64,000 bases of DNA from Pseudomonadota bacterium (GTDB lineage: Bacteria > Pseudomonadota > Alphaproteobacteria > Rhizobiales > Xanthobacteraceae). Under the pieces are notes generated by a model. It saw nothing but the letters and a program-made list of their open reading frames with translations, was not told the DNA's origin and did no database searches. This document shows positions 18,197 to 27,104 of this stretch, one piece after another. Position 1 is the stretch's first letter, and the number at the start of each line of letters is the position of its first letter. Position numbers and translations under genes: made by a program. Where the stretch lies: contig JAEYAW010000013.1 of NCBI GenBank assembly GCA_023404675.1, forward strand, positions 310,001-374,000, written 5' to 3'.

Positions 18197-18402
18197 TGTC
18201 GCCTCCCGAAATGCCTTTAATTCGATTCTTGCACACAATGATCGCTTCATCATCATGCATCTGCATGAAAAGCAATACGATAAACGCACGCGTGGTATGC
18301 CGGTTGCGGCACTCTGCCGTGGGATGGTCGACTGGGCGCGTTGTCAACCCGTTGCGCCGCGCCTGTCTTGTGCGTAATGACGCGATGCGAAAGGGAGAGC
18401 CG

Positions 18403-18858
18403 ATGAATCCTCGATCCATCTCGACGATTGCAAGTGTAAGCCTTGTTGCGCTGGCGATGTTGGCCGCACCGTCCGCATCTCTGGCCCAGTCCGCCGATCC
18501 ATCAGGAACATATCTGACCCAGAAGGGCGATGCGCGCGTGAAGGTCAGCCGTTGTGGCGGCGCGATTTGCGGCGTCGTGGTCTGGCTGCGCGACAAGATC
18601 GATCCAATGACCGGTCAGCCGCAGCGCGACGACAAGAATCCGAATCCCGCCCTGCGCAATCGTCCCATCGTGGGACTGCCGCTGTTCATCGACATGCGTC
18701 CGTCCGGACCGAATCGCTGGTCCGGCCAGATCTACAACGCCGACGACGGCTCGACCTATGTCAGTCACGTCTCTGTGAACGGACAGGACACGCTTCAGGT
18801 CGATGGCTGCGTCGGCGCCATCTGCGGCGGCGAAGTGTGGACACGCGTCGGCCGCTGA
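18403..18858 (+). CDS. DUF2147 secreted protein
   Basis: The 151-residue protein has a signal peptide (about 1-27, ending SLAQS) and one DUF2147 domain. Family-typical elements are the start DPSGTYLTQKGDARVKV, CGGAICGVVVWL with its cysteines, and the closing CVGAICGGEVWTRV. It is probably periplasmic, and its function is not known. The ATG has AGGGAGAG upstream. It is followed 21 bases later by the convergent DUF3095 gene. Confidence 0.88.
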   Translation: MNPRSISTIASVSLVALAMLAAPSASLAQSADPSGTYLTQKGDARVKVSRCGGAICGVVVWLRDKIDPMTGQPQRDDKNPNPALRNRPIVGLPLFIDMRPSGPNRWSGQIYNADDGSTYVSHVSVNGQDTLQVDGCVGAICGGEVWTRVGR

Positions 18859-18879
18859 TCGCGGTTCTTACAAATCGAT

Positions 18880-20028
18880 TCAAATCGCCATCGCTTTCAG
18901 GGCGGTTGCGGCAGACGCGTAGCCGCCCTGGGCTCCGTCCACGAAGTGGACGTGGTCGCTTCGCGTCGCGGATGGCGTGAAGCAAGTCATCAGTGCCGCG
19001 CTCTGGCGGTGAAGGCCGTAGCGGATGATGCCGGCGCGGCTGGCCTGAGCGAGTTGCGCTTCGAGGGAGTCGGCGAGTTCGGGCGTGCAGTCGAGCACCA
19101 TGCGCAGGCCGTCGTCGTATTTGCGGAAGTCGGAATTTTCCGCGACCTGCGCCAGGTAGACCTTCGAAGCGAAGTTTCCGATTTTCAGCCCGCTGCGGAT
19201 GAAGAAAAACGCGACCATCGCTCGCCCGATTGCGGCAAGGCGGCGCGCCATCAGCGAGCCGCCGCGCATCGCGCGCGCCTCGTATTCGATGGATTCGTTT
19301 GCGGGCCATTTGAAACGCGGACCATCGGCGGGCACCGGGCGCCCGGCATCCGGACTGGCTTCCACGCGTGTCACGATGTCCGCGAGCAGCGCCTTGTAGG
19401 CGTTCGGATCGCCCTGCGGCCGTGGTGTCACCAGCACGGACAGAATCACGCCGCGCGCGGCCGGGATTTCGGAGAAGCGGCAGGACAGGCCGTCGAGATT
19501 GGGATGCGTCCCGTGCGGGGCCGGTGCGATGGTGAATTCGCCCCGCTTCATCGCCGCTTCGGCCCAAGGCAAACCGCCACCCATGAACATGGCGTAGGAG
19601 AGGTTGGGCGAGGGGCCGAACCGGCCGATGCGCACATCGAGCCCCTGCGCGCGGATGGCTTCAATCGGCACCAGTGCGACCCGCAGGGTCAGGTCGAGAT
19701 CGTCCTTCACCCATGCCGCCGTTGCGGCGAGCGCGTTTCTCGCCTTGTCCGCATCGGCGGATGACACGGCGAAGCTTGCGCCGTCGCCGCCGAAGATGAA
19801 GGGAAAATCGCGGCCGTCGAGTTCGTTGGTCACGGCGGCGATCACCGCCGCGCCCGCCATGTTCACGGCCTTGTATCGGGCCTTGGCGATGGCGCTGGTG
19901 GAATCGACGATATCTGCCACGCCGACGACCCAGCCGCCCGGCAACGGTGCATAGTGTGCCTCGTCCACAAGGCCGGGAAAGTGACGGAAAACATCAATGC
20001 GGGAGTAGAAATCGTCACCGGGAGCCAT
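18880..20028 (-). CDS. DUF3095 protein, nucleotide-cyclase-like
   Basis: The 382-residue protein resembles DUF3095, a family distantly related to class III nucleotide cyclases. The N-terminal part carries VVGVADIVDSTSAIAK (metal-binding aspartate region of cyclases, about 33-48) and FPFIFGGDGASFAV (about 75-88), equivalent to the GGDEF/GGDG turn. The C-terminal half is family-specific. Whether it makes a cyclic nucleotide is unknown. It is divergent from the MOSC gene over a short AT-rich region. Confidence 0.85.
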   Translation of the reverse strand: MAPGDDFYSRIDVFRHFPGLVDEAHYAPLPGGWVVGVADIVDSTSAIAKARYKAVNMAGAAVIAAVTNELDGRDFPFIFGGDGASFAVSSADADKARNALAATAAWVKDDLDLTLRVALVPIEAIRAQGLDVRIGRFGPSPNLSYAMFMGGGLPWAEAAMKRGEFTIAPAPHGTHPNLDGLSCRFSEIPAARGVILSVLVTPRPQGDPNAYKALLADIVTRVEASPDAGRPVPADGPRFKWPANESIEYEARAMRGGSLMARRLAAIGRAMVAFFFIRSGLKIGNFASKVYLAQVAENSDFRKYDDGLRMVLDCTPELADSLEAQLAQASRAGIIRYGLHRQSAALMTCFTPSATRSDHVHFVDGAQGGYASAATALKAMAI

Positions 20029-20095
20029 GATTGTTACCGCGCATCACATGCATTCAACGGCCCCGCGCTGTGTGCCTCAACGCACCGGCCAAGCT

Positions 20096-20123
20096 CATAT
20101 TATATAGGTTCGTGCTATATATA
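20096..20123. promoter_or_regulatory. AT-rich imperfect dyad between DUF3095 and MOSC genes
   Basis: CATATTATATAGG and CTATATATAAG form an imperfect inverted repeat around GTTCGTG in a strongly AT-rich stretch (about 20095-20145) within GC-rich DNA. It lies between two divergent starts and probably holds one or both promoters. No known regulator motif was recognised. Confidence 0.35.
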
Positions 20124-20168
20124 AGAAATCCGCGCCATATAAATCCGCAGGTTCGATCGCGAGGCCCC

Positions 20169-20960
20169 ATGTCCGCACAGGCTGCCACCATCGAGAGTAT
20201 CTATCGTTATCCGGTCAAGGGACTTTCGCCCGAACGCATGGCTGAGGTCGATCTCGAGGTCGGTCAGCCGCTGCCCGGGGATCGCCAATACGCGATCGAG
20301 AACGGTCCAAGCGGATTCGATCCGGCCGCGCCGTCCTACCTGCCGAAGACGAAATTCCTGATGCTGATGCGCAATGAGCGGCTTGCCGCGCTGCACACCC
20401 GCTACGACGCGGACAGACACCTTCTGTCCATTACCCGGGATGGGGCCGAGGCCGTGCGCGGCGATCTGCAAAGCCGCGACGGGCGGCAGGCCATCGAAAC
20501 CTTCTTCTCCGAAAATTTCCAGCCTGAACTGCATGGCCCGCCGCGCGTGCTGCAATCGGAGGGGCACAGCTTCTCGGACGTGGCAAAAAAAGTCGTGTCG
20601 ATCATCAATCTGGCGAGCGTTGCGGCGCTGGCGGAGGTGATCGGGCGTCCGGTCAGCCCGTTGCGCTTTCGCGGCAACCTGCACGTGACGGGGTGGCCCG
20701 CGTGGCACGAGTTCGCCCTGATGGGGCAGACGCTCTCTATCGGCAGTGCGCGGCTGAAGGTCGTCAAGCGGATCGTGCGTTGTGCCGCGACCAATGTCGA
20801 TCCCGACACGGCCGCGCGCGACATGACCATTCCGCATACCCTGATGCAGACCTACGGTCATGCCGACTGCGGCATCTATGCGGAAGTCGTCGCCGCCGGC
20901 ACGATTGCCGACGGCGACAGGATCTTATCCGATCAGTATCAGCTGGACGGCATCACATAG
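20169..20960 (+). CDS. MOSC domain-containing protein (YcbX-like)
   Basis: The 263-residue protein has an N-terminal MOSC_N beta-barrel (IESIYRYPVKGLSPE, the family hallmark, about 8-22) and a C-terminal MOSC domain with RFRGNLHV and a conserved Cys in RIVRCAATNVDPDT. MOSC proteins bind molybdenum cofactor and reduce N-hydroxylated compounds or pass sulfur. There is no signal peptide. The ATG was chosen as the first giving the family N-terminus. The 3' end overlaps the convergent CHAP-like gene by 22 bases. Confidence 0.9.
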   Translation: MSAQAATIESIYRYPVKGLSPERMAEVDLEVGQPLPGDRQYAIENGPSGFDPAAPSYLPKTKFLMLMRNERLAALHTRYDADRHLLSITRDGAEAVRGDLQSRDGRQAIETFFSENFQPELHGPPRVLQSEGHSFSDVAKKVVSIINLASVAALAEVIGRPVSPLRFRGNLHVTGWPAWHEFALMGQTLSIGSARLKVVKRIVRCAATNVDPDTAARDMTIPHTLMQTYGHADCGIYAEVVAAGTIADGDRILSDQYQLDGIT

Positions 20961-21583
20961 GCGTAGACGCGGCTGCGCGAATAGACCGCCTCCGCGACGC
21001 GCCGGCCGTGATTGCCCGACACGATGATGGGATTGCCCTTGGCGTCGATGCCGGACACGACGCCGACATGGCCGCCACCACGCCCGCGCGACATCACCGC
21101 GATGGCGCCGACCTGCGGTCCCGAGATGCGCTGCCCGTAACTTGCGAAGGAGCGGGCCATGTCGGAGCCGGTGCCGCGATGGCCGGTCTTCTGCAGAACC
21201 ATGTTCATGAAGCGCGCGCACCACAGCCGGCTGCGCCCCGTGGGGTTGCCGCCGATATAACGGCGCGCCTCGGCGACAAGGTTCGAGCCGCCGCCGAAGC
21301 TGCTCTGCGTTGTTGGGACGGCAGCATCGGGCGGCATCGCCGCGAAGGCGTTCATCGGCGCGGACGTCGCGCTGTGATGACGGCGGCCGCGGTTGCCGTG
21401 ACGCACGCGATGGTAACGCGGGCGATGCGCGTGATGATGTCCGACGTGATGCTGGGAAGCGCGGTGGAGATGATGGCTTTTCGGCTTCGCCGAAGCCGGT
21501 GTTGCGAAGGCAACGATCGTGAAGGCACACAACGCAAGAGCGCAAAGCCTGGTGGCTCCGCGAAACACAAACAACTCATTCAT
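20939..21583 (-). CDS. Secreted CHAP-like peptidase, TIGR02594 type
   Basis: The 214-residue protein has a signal peptide (about 1-31, ending ASAKP), a histidine/arginine-rich linker (about 35-70) and a C-terminal cysteine-peptidase-like domain. The likely catalytic Cys is in LWCARFMN and the His in GGHVGVVSG, the order expected for CHAP/NlpC-type amidases. It probably trims peptidoglycan in the periplasm, but activity is inferred. ATG 21583 starts MNELF directly before the signal peptide; the longer upstream reading has no membrane character. Confidence 0.82.
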   Translation of the reverse strand: MNELFVFRGATRLCALALCAFTIVAFATPASAKPKSHHLHRASQHHVGHHHAHRPRYHRVRHGNRGRRHHSATSAPMNAFAAMPPDAAVPTTQSSFGGGSNLVAEARRYIGGNPTGRSRLWCARFMNMVLQKTGHRGTGSDMARSFASYGQRISGPQVGAIAVMSRGRGGGHVGVVSGIDAKGNPIIVSGNHGRRVAEAVYSRSRVYAYVMPSS

Positions 21584-21943
21584 TCCATGCTTGTCCTTTA
21601 CACCCCCAAGGTTCCATCGGCGTGAGAGCCGATCTGGAAACGCGAAAAGCCGTTGTGATGTGACCACAACATGATCAAGCGTGGCGCGACTTGCGGCGCA
21701 CGCTGTGTCATTTCGCGGCGATAGCTTGCGTATTTCGTGGCGGGAACTTTCTCATTCGCGCCGCAAGCATGACCGGGCGGTTAAAGCATGAGAAACCCGC
21801 TGTCAATGCAGGCAAACGTTGCGGGTTCTTGCAGGATTGTGTCGTTTCGAGACATCCGGGCAGCTTACAAATGCGGAGCGGGTGCGCGACACATCTCGGA
21901 TCATATCGTCGATGATCTTATAAAGACGCGAAGGCGTTGCGGG
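21584..21943. other. Intergenic region, 360 bp
   Basis: It holds the promoter side of the CHAP-like gene and the terminator side of metW (hairpin listed separately). No gene or known RNA was recognised. Confidence 0.4.
21792..21829 (-). terminator. Probable terminator after metW
   Basis: GAAACCCGC and GCGGGTTCT form a hairpin. Read in the metW direction it is AGAACCCGC...GCGGGTTTCTC, with a short T-rich end, about 115 bases after the metW stop. The same structure could also stop transcription from the other side. Confidence 0.5.
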
Positions 21944-22600
21944 TCAGTCGCGACGGCTCAGCAGAAAGACACCCTGCTCTCCGAACATATTCCATACCCA
22001 CCACGGCAACGTCAGTTGCAGCGGGCGGCCGTAGGAATCGAGCGCCACCGCGCGCTCCATCTTCACGTTGATCTCGTCGCACAGCTGCACGAAATCCTTG
22101 ATGGAGCAGAAGTGGATGTTGGGCGTGTCGTACCACGTCGCCGGAAGATTATCCGTGCGCGGCATCTGCCCCTTGACGAGCAGTTGCAGGCGCATGCGCC
22201 AGAATGCGAAGTTCGGAAACGAGACGATGGCGCGACGGCCGATGCGCAGCATGTTCTCCAGCACCGCGCGCGGCTGGCGCGTCGCCTGCAGGGTCTGAGA
22301 CAGGATCACATAGTCGAAGGAGTCGTCGGGATATGCCGAGAGGTCGGTGTCGGCATCGCCCTGTACGACGGCGAGGCCGCGGCCCACGCAGCGGTTGACG
22401 CCCTCGCGCGACAGTTCGATGCCGCGCCCGTCGACGCCGCGGCTTTCCAGCAGGCGCAGCAGATCGCCTTCGCCGCAGCCGACATCGAGCACGCGCGATC
22501 CGGGCTCCACCATGCTGGCGACGAGCCTGTGATCGGCGCGAAAGCTCTCGTGAGTGGATGCCGTGACGCCGGGCAGCGGCAGCACCTGTTGTTCGGCCAT
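21944..22600 (-). CDS. metW: Methionine biosynthesis protein MetW
   Basis: The 218-residue SAM-dependent methyltransferase fold protein has the glycine-rich SAM motif VLDVGCGEGDLLRLL (about 37-51) and the MetW-typical segments DSFDYVILSQTLQ and LPATWYDTPNIHFCS. MetW acts with MetX in the acylated-homoserine route to methionine. It starts 1 base after the metX stop, so the two are one operon under the SAM-II riboswitch. Confidence 0.95.
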   Translation of the reverse strand: MAEQQVLPLPGVTASTHESFRADHRLVASMVEPGSRVLDVGCGEGDLLRLLESRGVDGRGIELSREGVNRCVGRGLAVVQGDADTDLSAYPDDSFDYVILSQTLQATRQPRAVLENMLRIGRRAIVSFPNFAFWRMRLQLLVKGQMPRTDNLPATWYDTPNIHFCSIKDFVQLCDEINVKMERAVALDSYGRPLQLTLPWWVWNMFGEQGVFLLSRRD

Positions 22601-22601
22601 C

Positions 22602-23795
22602 TCAGCGTCCTTTGCGCAGACCGCGCGCCGTCGCGGCGGATTCCAGAAATGCGCGCGCGATATCGATGAACTCCGGCTCGTCGAGCAGGAAGGCGTCGTG
22701 GCCCTTGTCGGTCTCGATCTCGGCGAACGAGACGCGCGCCGCGGCTGCGTTCAACGCATGCACCACCGCGCGCGACTCGGCGGTGGGAAACAGCCAGTCG
22801 CTGGTGAACGACACCACGCAGAACCGCGTGGACGTGCCGCGAAAGGCTTCCGCCAGCACCCCGTTGTGGTCGGCGGCGATGTCGAAGTAGTCCATCGCCC
22901 GCGTCAGATACAGATAGCTGTTGGCGTCGAAGCGCTCGACGAAGGACGAGCCCTGATGGCGCAGATAGCTCTCCACCTGGAAGTCCGCGTCGAACGAGAA
23001 GGTCGGCAGTTCGCGATCCTGCATCCGGCGGCCGAACTTGCGGTGCAGCGCGGCGTCCGAGAGATAGGTGATGTGCGCGGCCATGCGCGCCACCGCGAGA
23101 CCGCGATGTGGGCGCGTGTTCTCGGCGTAGTAACGCCCGCCCCGCCAGTCGGGATCGGCCATCACCGATTGGCGTCCCACCTCGTGGAAGGCGATGTTCT
23201 GCGCGGAGTGGCGCGGCCCGCTGGCGATGACCAGCGCCGCGAATACGCGCCTTGGGAAGGCCACAGCCCATTGCAGCGTCTGCATGCCGCCCATCGAGCC
23301 GCCGACCACGCACAGCAGCTGGTCGATGCCGAGCCGGTCGATCAGCATCGCCTGTGCCCGCACCATGTCGGGGATGGTGATCAGCGGAAAGTCCAGTCCC
23401 CAGATCCGGTCCGTGGCCGGATTGGTGGAGGCGGGGCCGGTCGAGCCCATGCAGCCGCCGACGACGTTCGAGGAAATCACGAAATAGCGGTCGGTATCGA
23501 TCGGCCGGCCGGGACCGACCAGCGTCTCCCACCATCCGGGCTTGCCGGTCACGGGATGGATATTGGCGGCGTGCTGATCCCCGGTCAGCGCATGGCAGAT
23601 CAGCACAGCGTTGCTGCGGTCGGCGTTCAGGGTGCCGTAGGTCTGGTAGGCGATCTGGAACGGGGCGAGATCGACCCCGCAATCGAGCCGCAGCGGCTGG
23701 TTCGGTCCGAACTCAGCGATCAGGGAGGAGGGATGGTCCACCTCGGCCAGCGGCCCCACGTGGCGCGCGTCCGCGGCCTTCTGTGCTGTCACCAT
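22602..23795 (-). CDS. metX: Homoserine O-acyltransferase MetX
   Basis: The 397-residue alpha/beta hydrolase-fold acyltransferase activates homoserine (usually with acetyl-CoA, in some members succinyl-CoA) in the first committed step to methionine. Visible motifs are the nucleophile elbow GGSMGGMQ, the catalytic Asp in SFTSDWLFP and the His in KGHDAFL. ATG 23795 has a strong GGAGGT about 9 bases upstream; an in-frame TTG at 23840 lies between the terminator and that site and is unlikely. A promoter, SAM-II aptamer and terminator precede it. Confidence 0.95.
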   Translation of the reverse strand: MVTAQKAADARHVGPLAEVDHPSSLIAEFGPNQPLRLDCGVDLAPFQIAYQTYGTLNADRSNAVLICHALTGDQHAANIHPVTGKPGWWETLVGPGRPIDTDRYFVISSNVVGGCMGSTGPASTNPATDRIWGLDFPLITIPDMVRAQAMLIDRLGIDQLLCVVGGSMGGMQTLQWAVAFPRRVFAALVIASGPRHSAQNIAFHEVGRQSVMADPDWRGGRYYAENTRPHRGLAVARMAAHITYLSDAALHRKFGRRMQDRELPTFSFDADFQVESYLRHQGSSFVERFDANSYLYLTRAMDYFDIAADHNGVLAEAFRGTSTRFCVVSFTSDWLFPTAESRAVVHALNAAAARVSFAEIETDKGHDAFLLDEPEFIDIARAFLESAATARGLRKGR

Positions 23796-23841
23796 GGGGA
23801 TTTGACCTCCGCCAGCGGGTTTTCTCCCGACGCGGGCCAAT

Positions 23842-23876
23842 AAAAAACCCGGCCCGAAACATCGGTTCGGCCGGGC
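23842..23876 (-). terminator. Riboswitch-controlled terminator ahead of metX
   Basis: Read leftward, AGCCCGGCC...GGGCCGGGT forms a stem followed by six T. It sits between the SAM-II aptamer and the metX ribosome binding site, so it is the expression platform: high SAM should end transcription here. Confidence 0.88.
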
Positions 23877-23892
23877 TCACTCATCCCCGGCC

Positions 23893-23947
23893 TGTTTAGC
23901 AAGTTGTTTAACGTGGCTGCAAGCCGGCCGGCTCAAATGACCACGGA
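23893..23947 (-). promoter_or_regulatory. SAM-II riboswitch of metX-metW
   Basis: The leftward transcript contains CGTGG (from 23945) paired with CCACG (23916-23912) as stem P1. The loop element TTTGAGC (23937-23931) pairs with GCTAAA (23900-23895) as the pseudoknot, with the conserved GCAGCCACGTTAAACAA core between. This is the alphaproteobacterial SAM-II (metA motif) consensus. It binds S-adenosylmethionine and switches off methionine synthesis genes. Confidence 0.95.
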
Positions 23948-23955
23948 GTGACAGG

Positions 23956-23984
23956 TATTTAGGCCCCCCGTCAGCGGCCGTCAA
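23956..23984 (-). promoter_or_regulatory. Sigma70-type promoter of metX-metW
   Basis: TTGACG (23984-23979) and TAAATA (23961-23956) are separated by exactly 17 bases. The predicted start of transcription (about 23949) coincides with the first base of the SAM-II aptamer. Confidence 0.8.
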
Positions 23985-24102
23985 GGCGCGCCCGGCAGGG
24001 GCCGGAAGGGCGGAACCCGTTTCCTTTTGCTTTCCGGCGCTGTCTTTTCTAATCAATGACCTGTCATACGCGCTTCCCGCCGCCGCCAAGGTTTTCTGGA
24101 AT

Positions 24103-24960
24103 ATGTCGCAGTCTCCGCCCGCCCCGCCGTCGCTCGCCGATCTTCGCCGCGAGATCGACCGGATCGATCAGGAGGTGCACAACCTGCTGATGGAGCGTGC
24201 GGAGATCATCGACCGGCTCATCGCGGTGAAGCAGACGCAGGAGGTGGGCTCCGCGTTCCGGCCCGCGCGCGAGGCCGACATGATGCGCCGGCTGGTGCAG
24301 CGTCATCACGGCATTCTGCCGCTGACGACGGTGGAGGGCATCTGGCGGGTCATCATCGCCACCTTCACCTATGTGCAGGCGCCGTTCGCGGTGCATGCGG
24401 ACCTTTCGCCCGGCGAGCCGGCGATGCGGGATTCCGCCCGTTTCCATTTTGGTTTCGTGGTGCCGTTCGTGGAGCATTTCTCCGCGCAGGCGGCGGTCGA
24501 GGCGGCGGCGAACTCCAGGGGCGATCTGGCGCTGGTCTCCGCCACGTCCAGCCGCACGCCCTGGTGGGCTGCCCTCGAAGACGGCGCCGCGCCGAAGATC
24601 ATCGCGCGGCTGCCATTCGTGGAGCGTGCGGACCACCCCGCCGCCATGCCGGTGTTCGTGATCTCGCGGGTCGCGCCCGATGCGCTGGTGACCGAGGTCG
24701 AGATGTGGAGCGTGCGTGTCTCCGGCTGGAATGCCGGGGTCGCCCGCGCCCTCGCGTCCTTTGCCGAGATCATCGCGGTGCCGGACAGGGAGTCCGACGG
24801 CGCGGCGCTTCTGATCTCGGTGCCGGCGTCGGAGGGCTTCGACAAGACCCGCGCCGCGCTGGTTCAGGCCGGCGCATCGGTGCGGTCGACGGCTCTCGTC
24901 GGCGGCCATGCGACGCGCTATACCGTGCCCGCCGATGGCGGCCCTTCGCGGACCACCTGA
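24103..24960 (+). CDS. Chorismate mutase, AroQ type with C-terminal extension
   Basis: The 285-residue protein has an AroQ chorismate mutase domain (about 8-95), recognised by LRREIDRIDQEVHNLLMERA with the catalytic Arg and Lys positions. It converts chorismate to prephenate for phenylalanine and tyrosine synthesis. The remaining about 190 residues form a domain I do not recognise, probably regulatory. It heads the cluster with hisC and tyrC, 36 bases upstream of hisC. It is divergent from metX. Confidence 0.88.
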   Translation: MSQSPPAPPSLADLRREIDRIDQEVHNLLMERAEIIDRLIAVKQTQEVGSAFRPAREADMMRRLVQRHHGILPLTTVEGIWRVIIATFTYVQAPFAVHADLSPGEPAMRDSARFHFGFVVPFVEHFSAQAAVEAAANSRGDLALVSATSSRTPWWAALEDGAAPKIIARLPFVERADHPAAMPVFVISRVAPDALVTEVEMWSVRVSGWNAGVARALASFAEIIAVPDRESDGAALLISVPASEGFDKTRAALVQAGASVRSTALVGGHATRYTVPADGGPSRTT

Positions 24961-24996
24961 TCGCGTCCGCTGTATTGATCTTCCGGAGATGAACTG

Positions 24997-26106
24997 ATGT
25001 CCCGCCCCACGCCGCGGCCCGGCATTCTCGAGATTGCCCCCTACACACCCGGCAAGGCCCCGGTCCCCGATCCCGGCCGCAAGGTGTTCAAGCTTTCGGC
25101 CAACGAGACCCCGCTCGGCCCTTCGCCCAAGGCCATTGCCGCATTCCAGGATGCGGCCGCACATCTTGAGGATTATCCGGAAGGCACCTCGCGGGTGCTG
25201 CGGCAGGCGGTCGGCCGCTCCTACGGCCTCGATCCGGACCGCATCATCTGCGGCGCGGGTTCGGACGAAATCCTGAACCTGCTCGCCCACACCTATCTCG
25301 GCCATGGCGACGAGGCGATCCTCACCACCCACGGCTTCCTCGTCTATCCGATCGCGACCATGGCCAATGGCGCGACGCCGGTGATCGCGCCGGAGACCGA
25401 CCTGACGGCGGACGTGGACGCGATCCTCGCCAAGGTGACGCCGCGCACGCGTCTCGTCTGGCTGGCCAATCCGAACAACCCGACCGGCACCTATCTGCCG
25501 TTCGACGAGGTGAAGCGCCTGCGCACCGGACTGCGCTCGGACATCCTGCTGGTGCTGGACGCCGCCTATTCGGACTTCGTGTCGCGCAACGACTACGAGA
25601 CCGGGTTCGAGCTCGTCTCGACCACGGACAACACGGTGCTGACGCACACTTTCTCGAAGATCCACGGCCTCGCGTCGCTGCGTGTCGGCTGGATGTTCGG
25701 ACCCGAGGCCATCGTGGACGCGGTGAATCGCATCCGCGGGCCGTTCAACGTCTCGACCCCGGCGATGCTGGCGGCCGCCGCCGCGATTGCGGACACGGCC
25801 TATATCCAGACGTCGAAGGATCACAACGAGCGCTGGCGTTCGTGGCTGATCGAGGAGTTCGGCAAGCTCGGACTGAAGACGACGCCGAGCGTCGCCAACT
25901 TCATCCTCGTCCACTTCCCGACCGAGGCCGGGAAGACGGCGGCCGACGCCGACGCGTTCCTCACGAAGCGCGGCCTCGTGCTGCGTGCCGTCACCAATTA
26001 TGGCCTGCCGAATGCGCTGCGCATGACGGTCGGCACCGAGGAGGCGAACCGGCTGGTGATCGAGACCCTGCGCGAGTTCGTGGAGGCCGGAGTGGGGGCA
26101 AAGTGA
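24997..26106 (+). CDS. hisC: Histidinol-phosphate / aromatic aminotransferase
   Basis: The 369-residue fold-type I PLP aminotransferase has a PLP-lysine in THTFSKIHGLASLRVG (about residue 222). Other family features are NETPLGPSPKA (about 30-40), GAGSDEIL and NPNNPTG. The family acts on histidinol phosphate and, in several bacteria, on prephenate or phenylpyruvate. Its place between chorismate mutase and tyrC suggests the aromatic reaction matters here. A GGAGATG ribosome binding site precedes the ATG. Its stop overlaps the tyrC start. Confidence 0.93.
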   Translation: MSRPTPRPGILEIAPYTPGKAPVPDPGRKVFKLSANETPLGPSPKAIAAFQDAAAHLEDYPEGTSRVLRQAVGRSYGLDPDRIICGAGSDEILNLLAHTYLGHGDEAILTTHGFLVYPIATMANGATPVIAPETDLTADVDAILAKVTPRTRLVWLANPNNPTGTYLPFDEVKRLRTGLRSDILLVLDAAYSDFVSRNDYETGFELVSTTDNTVLTHTFSKIHGLASLRVGWMFGPEAIVDAVNRIRGPFNVSTPAMLAAAAAIADTAYIQTSKDHNERWRSWLIEEFGKLGLKTTPSVANFILVHFPTEAGKTAADADAFLTKRGLVLRAVTNYGLPNALRMTVGTEEANRLVIETLREFVEAGVGAK

Positions 26107-27056
26107 CGACCGAACCGCTCTTCGGCCGCATCGCGCTGATCGGCCTCGGACTGATCGGCTCCTCCATCGCGCGGGGCGCGAAGCAGCTCGGCCTCGCGGG
26201 CGAACTGGTGGCGACCGACGCCTCGTCCGAGGTGCGCGCGCGTGCCGCCGAGATCGGCTTTGCCGACCGGGTCGCCGCGACCAGCGCCGAGGCGGTCGAG
26301 GGCGCCGATCTCGTGATCGCCTGCGTGCCGGTGGGCGCCTATGGCAAGGTCGCCGCCGAGATCGGACCGCACCTGAAGCAGGGGGCCATCGTCTCCGACG
26401 TGGGCTCGGTGAAGAGCGCCGTGGTGCGCGAGATGTCGCCTCATCTGCCGGGCGGCGTTCACTTCGTCCCGGCGCATCCGGTGGCAGGCACCGAGAATTC
26501 CGGCCCCGATGCAGGCTTTGCAGAGCTGTTCATCAACCGCTGGTGCATTCTCACGCCGACGCACGGTGCGGATGCCGGTGCGGTGGAGAAGCTCGCGGAG
26601 TTCTGGCGCTCGCTCGGTGCCAATGTCGAGACCATGACGCCGGAGCACCACGATCTGGTGCTGGCGGTCACGAGCCACCTGCCGCATCTGATTGCCTACA
26701 CCATCGTCTCCACGGCCGACGAGCTGGAAGAAGTCACTCGCTCCGAGGTGCTGAAATTCTCCGCCGGCGGCTTCCGCGATTTCACCCGCATCGCGGCGTC
26801 CGATCCGACCATGTGGCGCGACGTGTTCCTGAACAACAAGGACGCGGTGCTGGAGATGCTCGGCGAATTTCAGGAGGATCTCTCCAAGCTCACCCGCGCG
26901 ATCCGGCGCGGCGACGGGGAGGCGCTGTTCGAACACTTCACCCGCACGCGGGCGATCCGGCGCGGCATCGTCTCGATCGGTCAGGATGCCGCGAGCGCCG
27001 ACTTCGGCCGCCCGCTGTCGCCGCTGAAGCCAAAAGCGTCCGGCCCCTCGTCGTAG
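26103..27056 (+). CDS. tyrC: Prephenate/arogenate dehydrogenase
   Basis: The 317-residue NAD(P)-dependent enzyme begins with GTG at 26103-26105, overlapping the hisC stop by 4 bases. The Rossmann motif IGLGLIGSSIARG is at about 11-23. Substrate-site elements include GSVKSAVV, HFVPAHPVAGTENSG and the conserved His in EHHDLVLAVTSHLPHL. It makes 4-hydroxyphenylpyruvate or tyrosine. With the two upstream genes it forms a short tyrosine pathway operon. Confidence 0.93.
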   Translation: MTTEPLFGRIALIGLGLIGSSIARGAKQLGLAGELVATDASSEVRARAAEIGFADRVAATSAEAVEGADLVIACVPVGAYGKVAAEIGPHLKQGAIVSDVGSVKSAVVREMSPHLPGGVHFVPAHPVAGTENSGPDAGFAELFINRWCILTPTHGADAGAVEKLAEFWRSLGANVETMTPEHHDLVLAVTSHLPHLIAYTIVSTADELEEVTRSEVLKFSAGGFRDFTRIAASDPTMWRDVFLNNKDAVLEMLGEFQEDLSKLTRAIRRGDGEALFEHFTRTRAIRRGIVSIGQDAASADFGRPLSPLKPKASGPSS

Positions 27057-27092
27057 AGCAGTTCAGCTTTCCGCTGAATGGCTGAACTGCTC
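27056..27092 (+). repeat. Perfect 12-bp inverted repeat at the tyrC stop
   Basis: GAGCAGTTCAGC and GCTGAACTGCTC are perfect 12-base arms around a 13-base loop, and the left arm starts on the last base of the tyrC stop codon. It may act as a hairpin terminator or mRNA stabiliser. No T-run follows. Confidence 0.7.
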
Positions 27093-27104
27093 CGGTCTTC
27101 TGGT

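Noticed and set aside
24064..25914. Long open frame on the minus strand (over 600 codons) across chorismate mutase and hisC
   Set aside because: It lies opposite two clearly conserved genes, is rich in Arg/Gly/His as expected of an antisense frame in GC-rich DNA, and has no recognisable domain.
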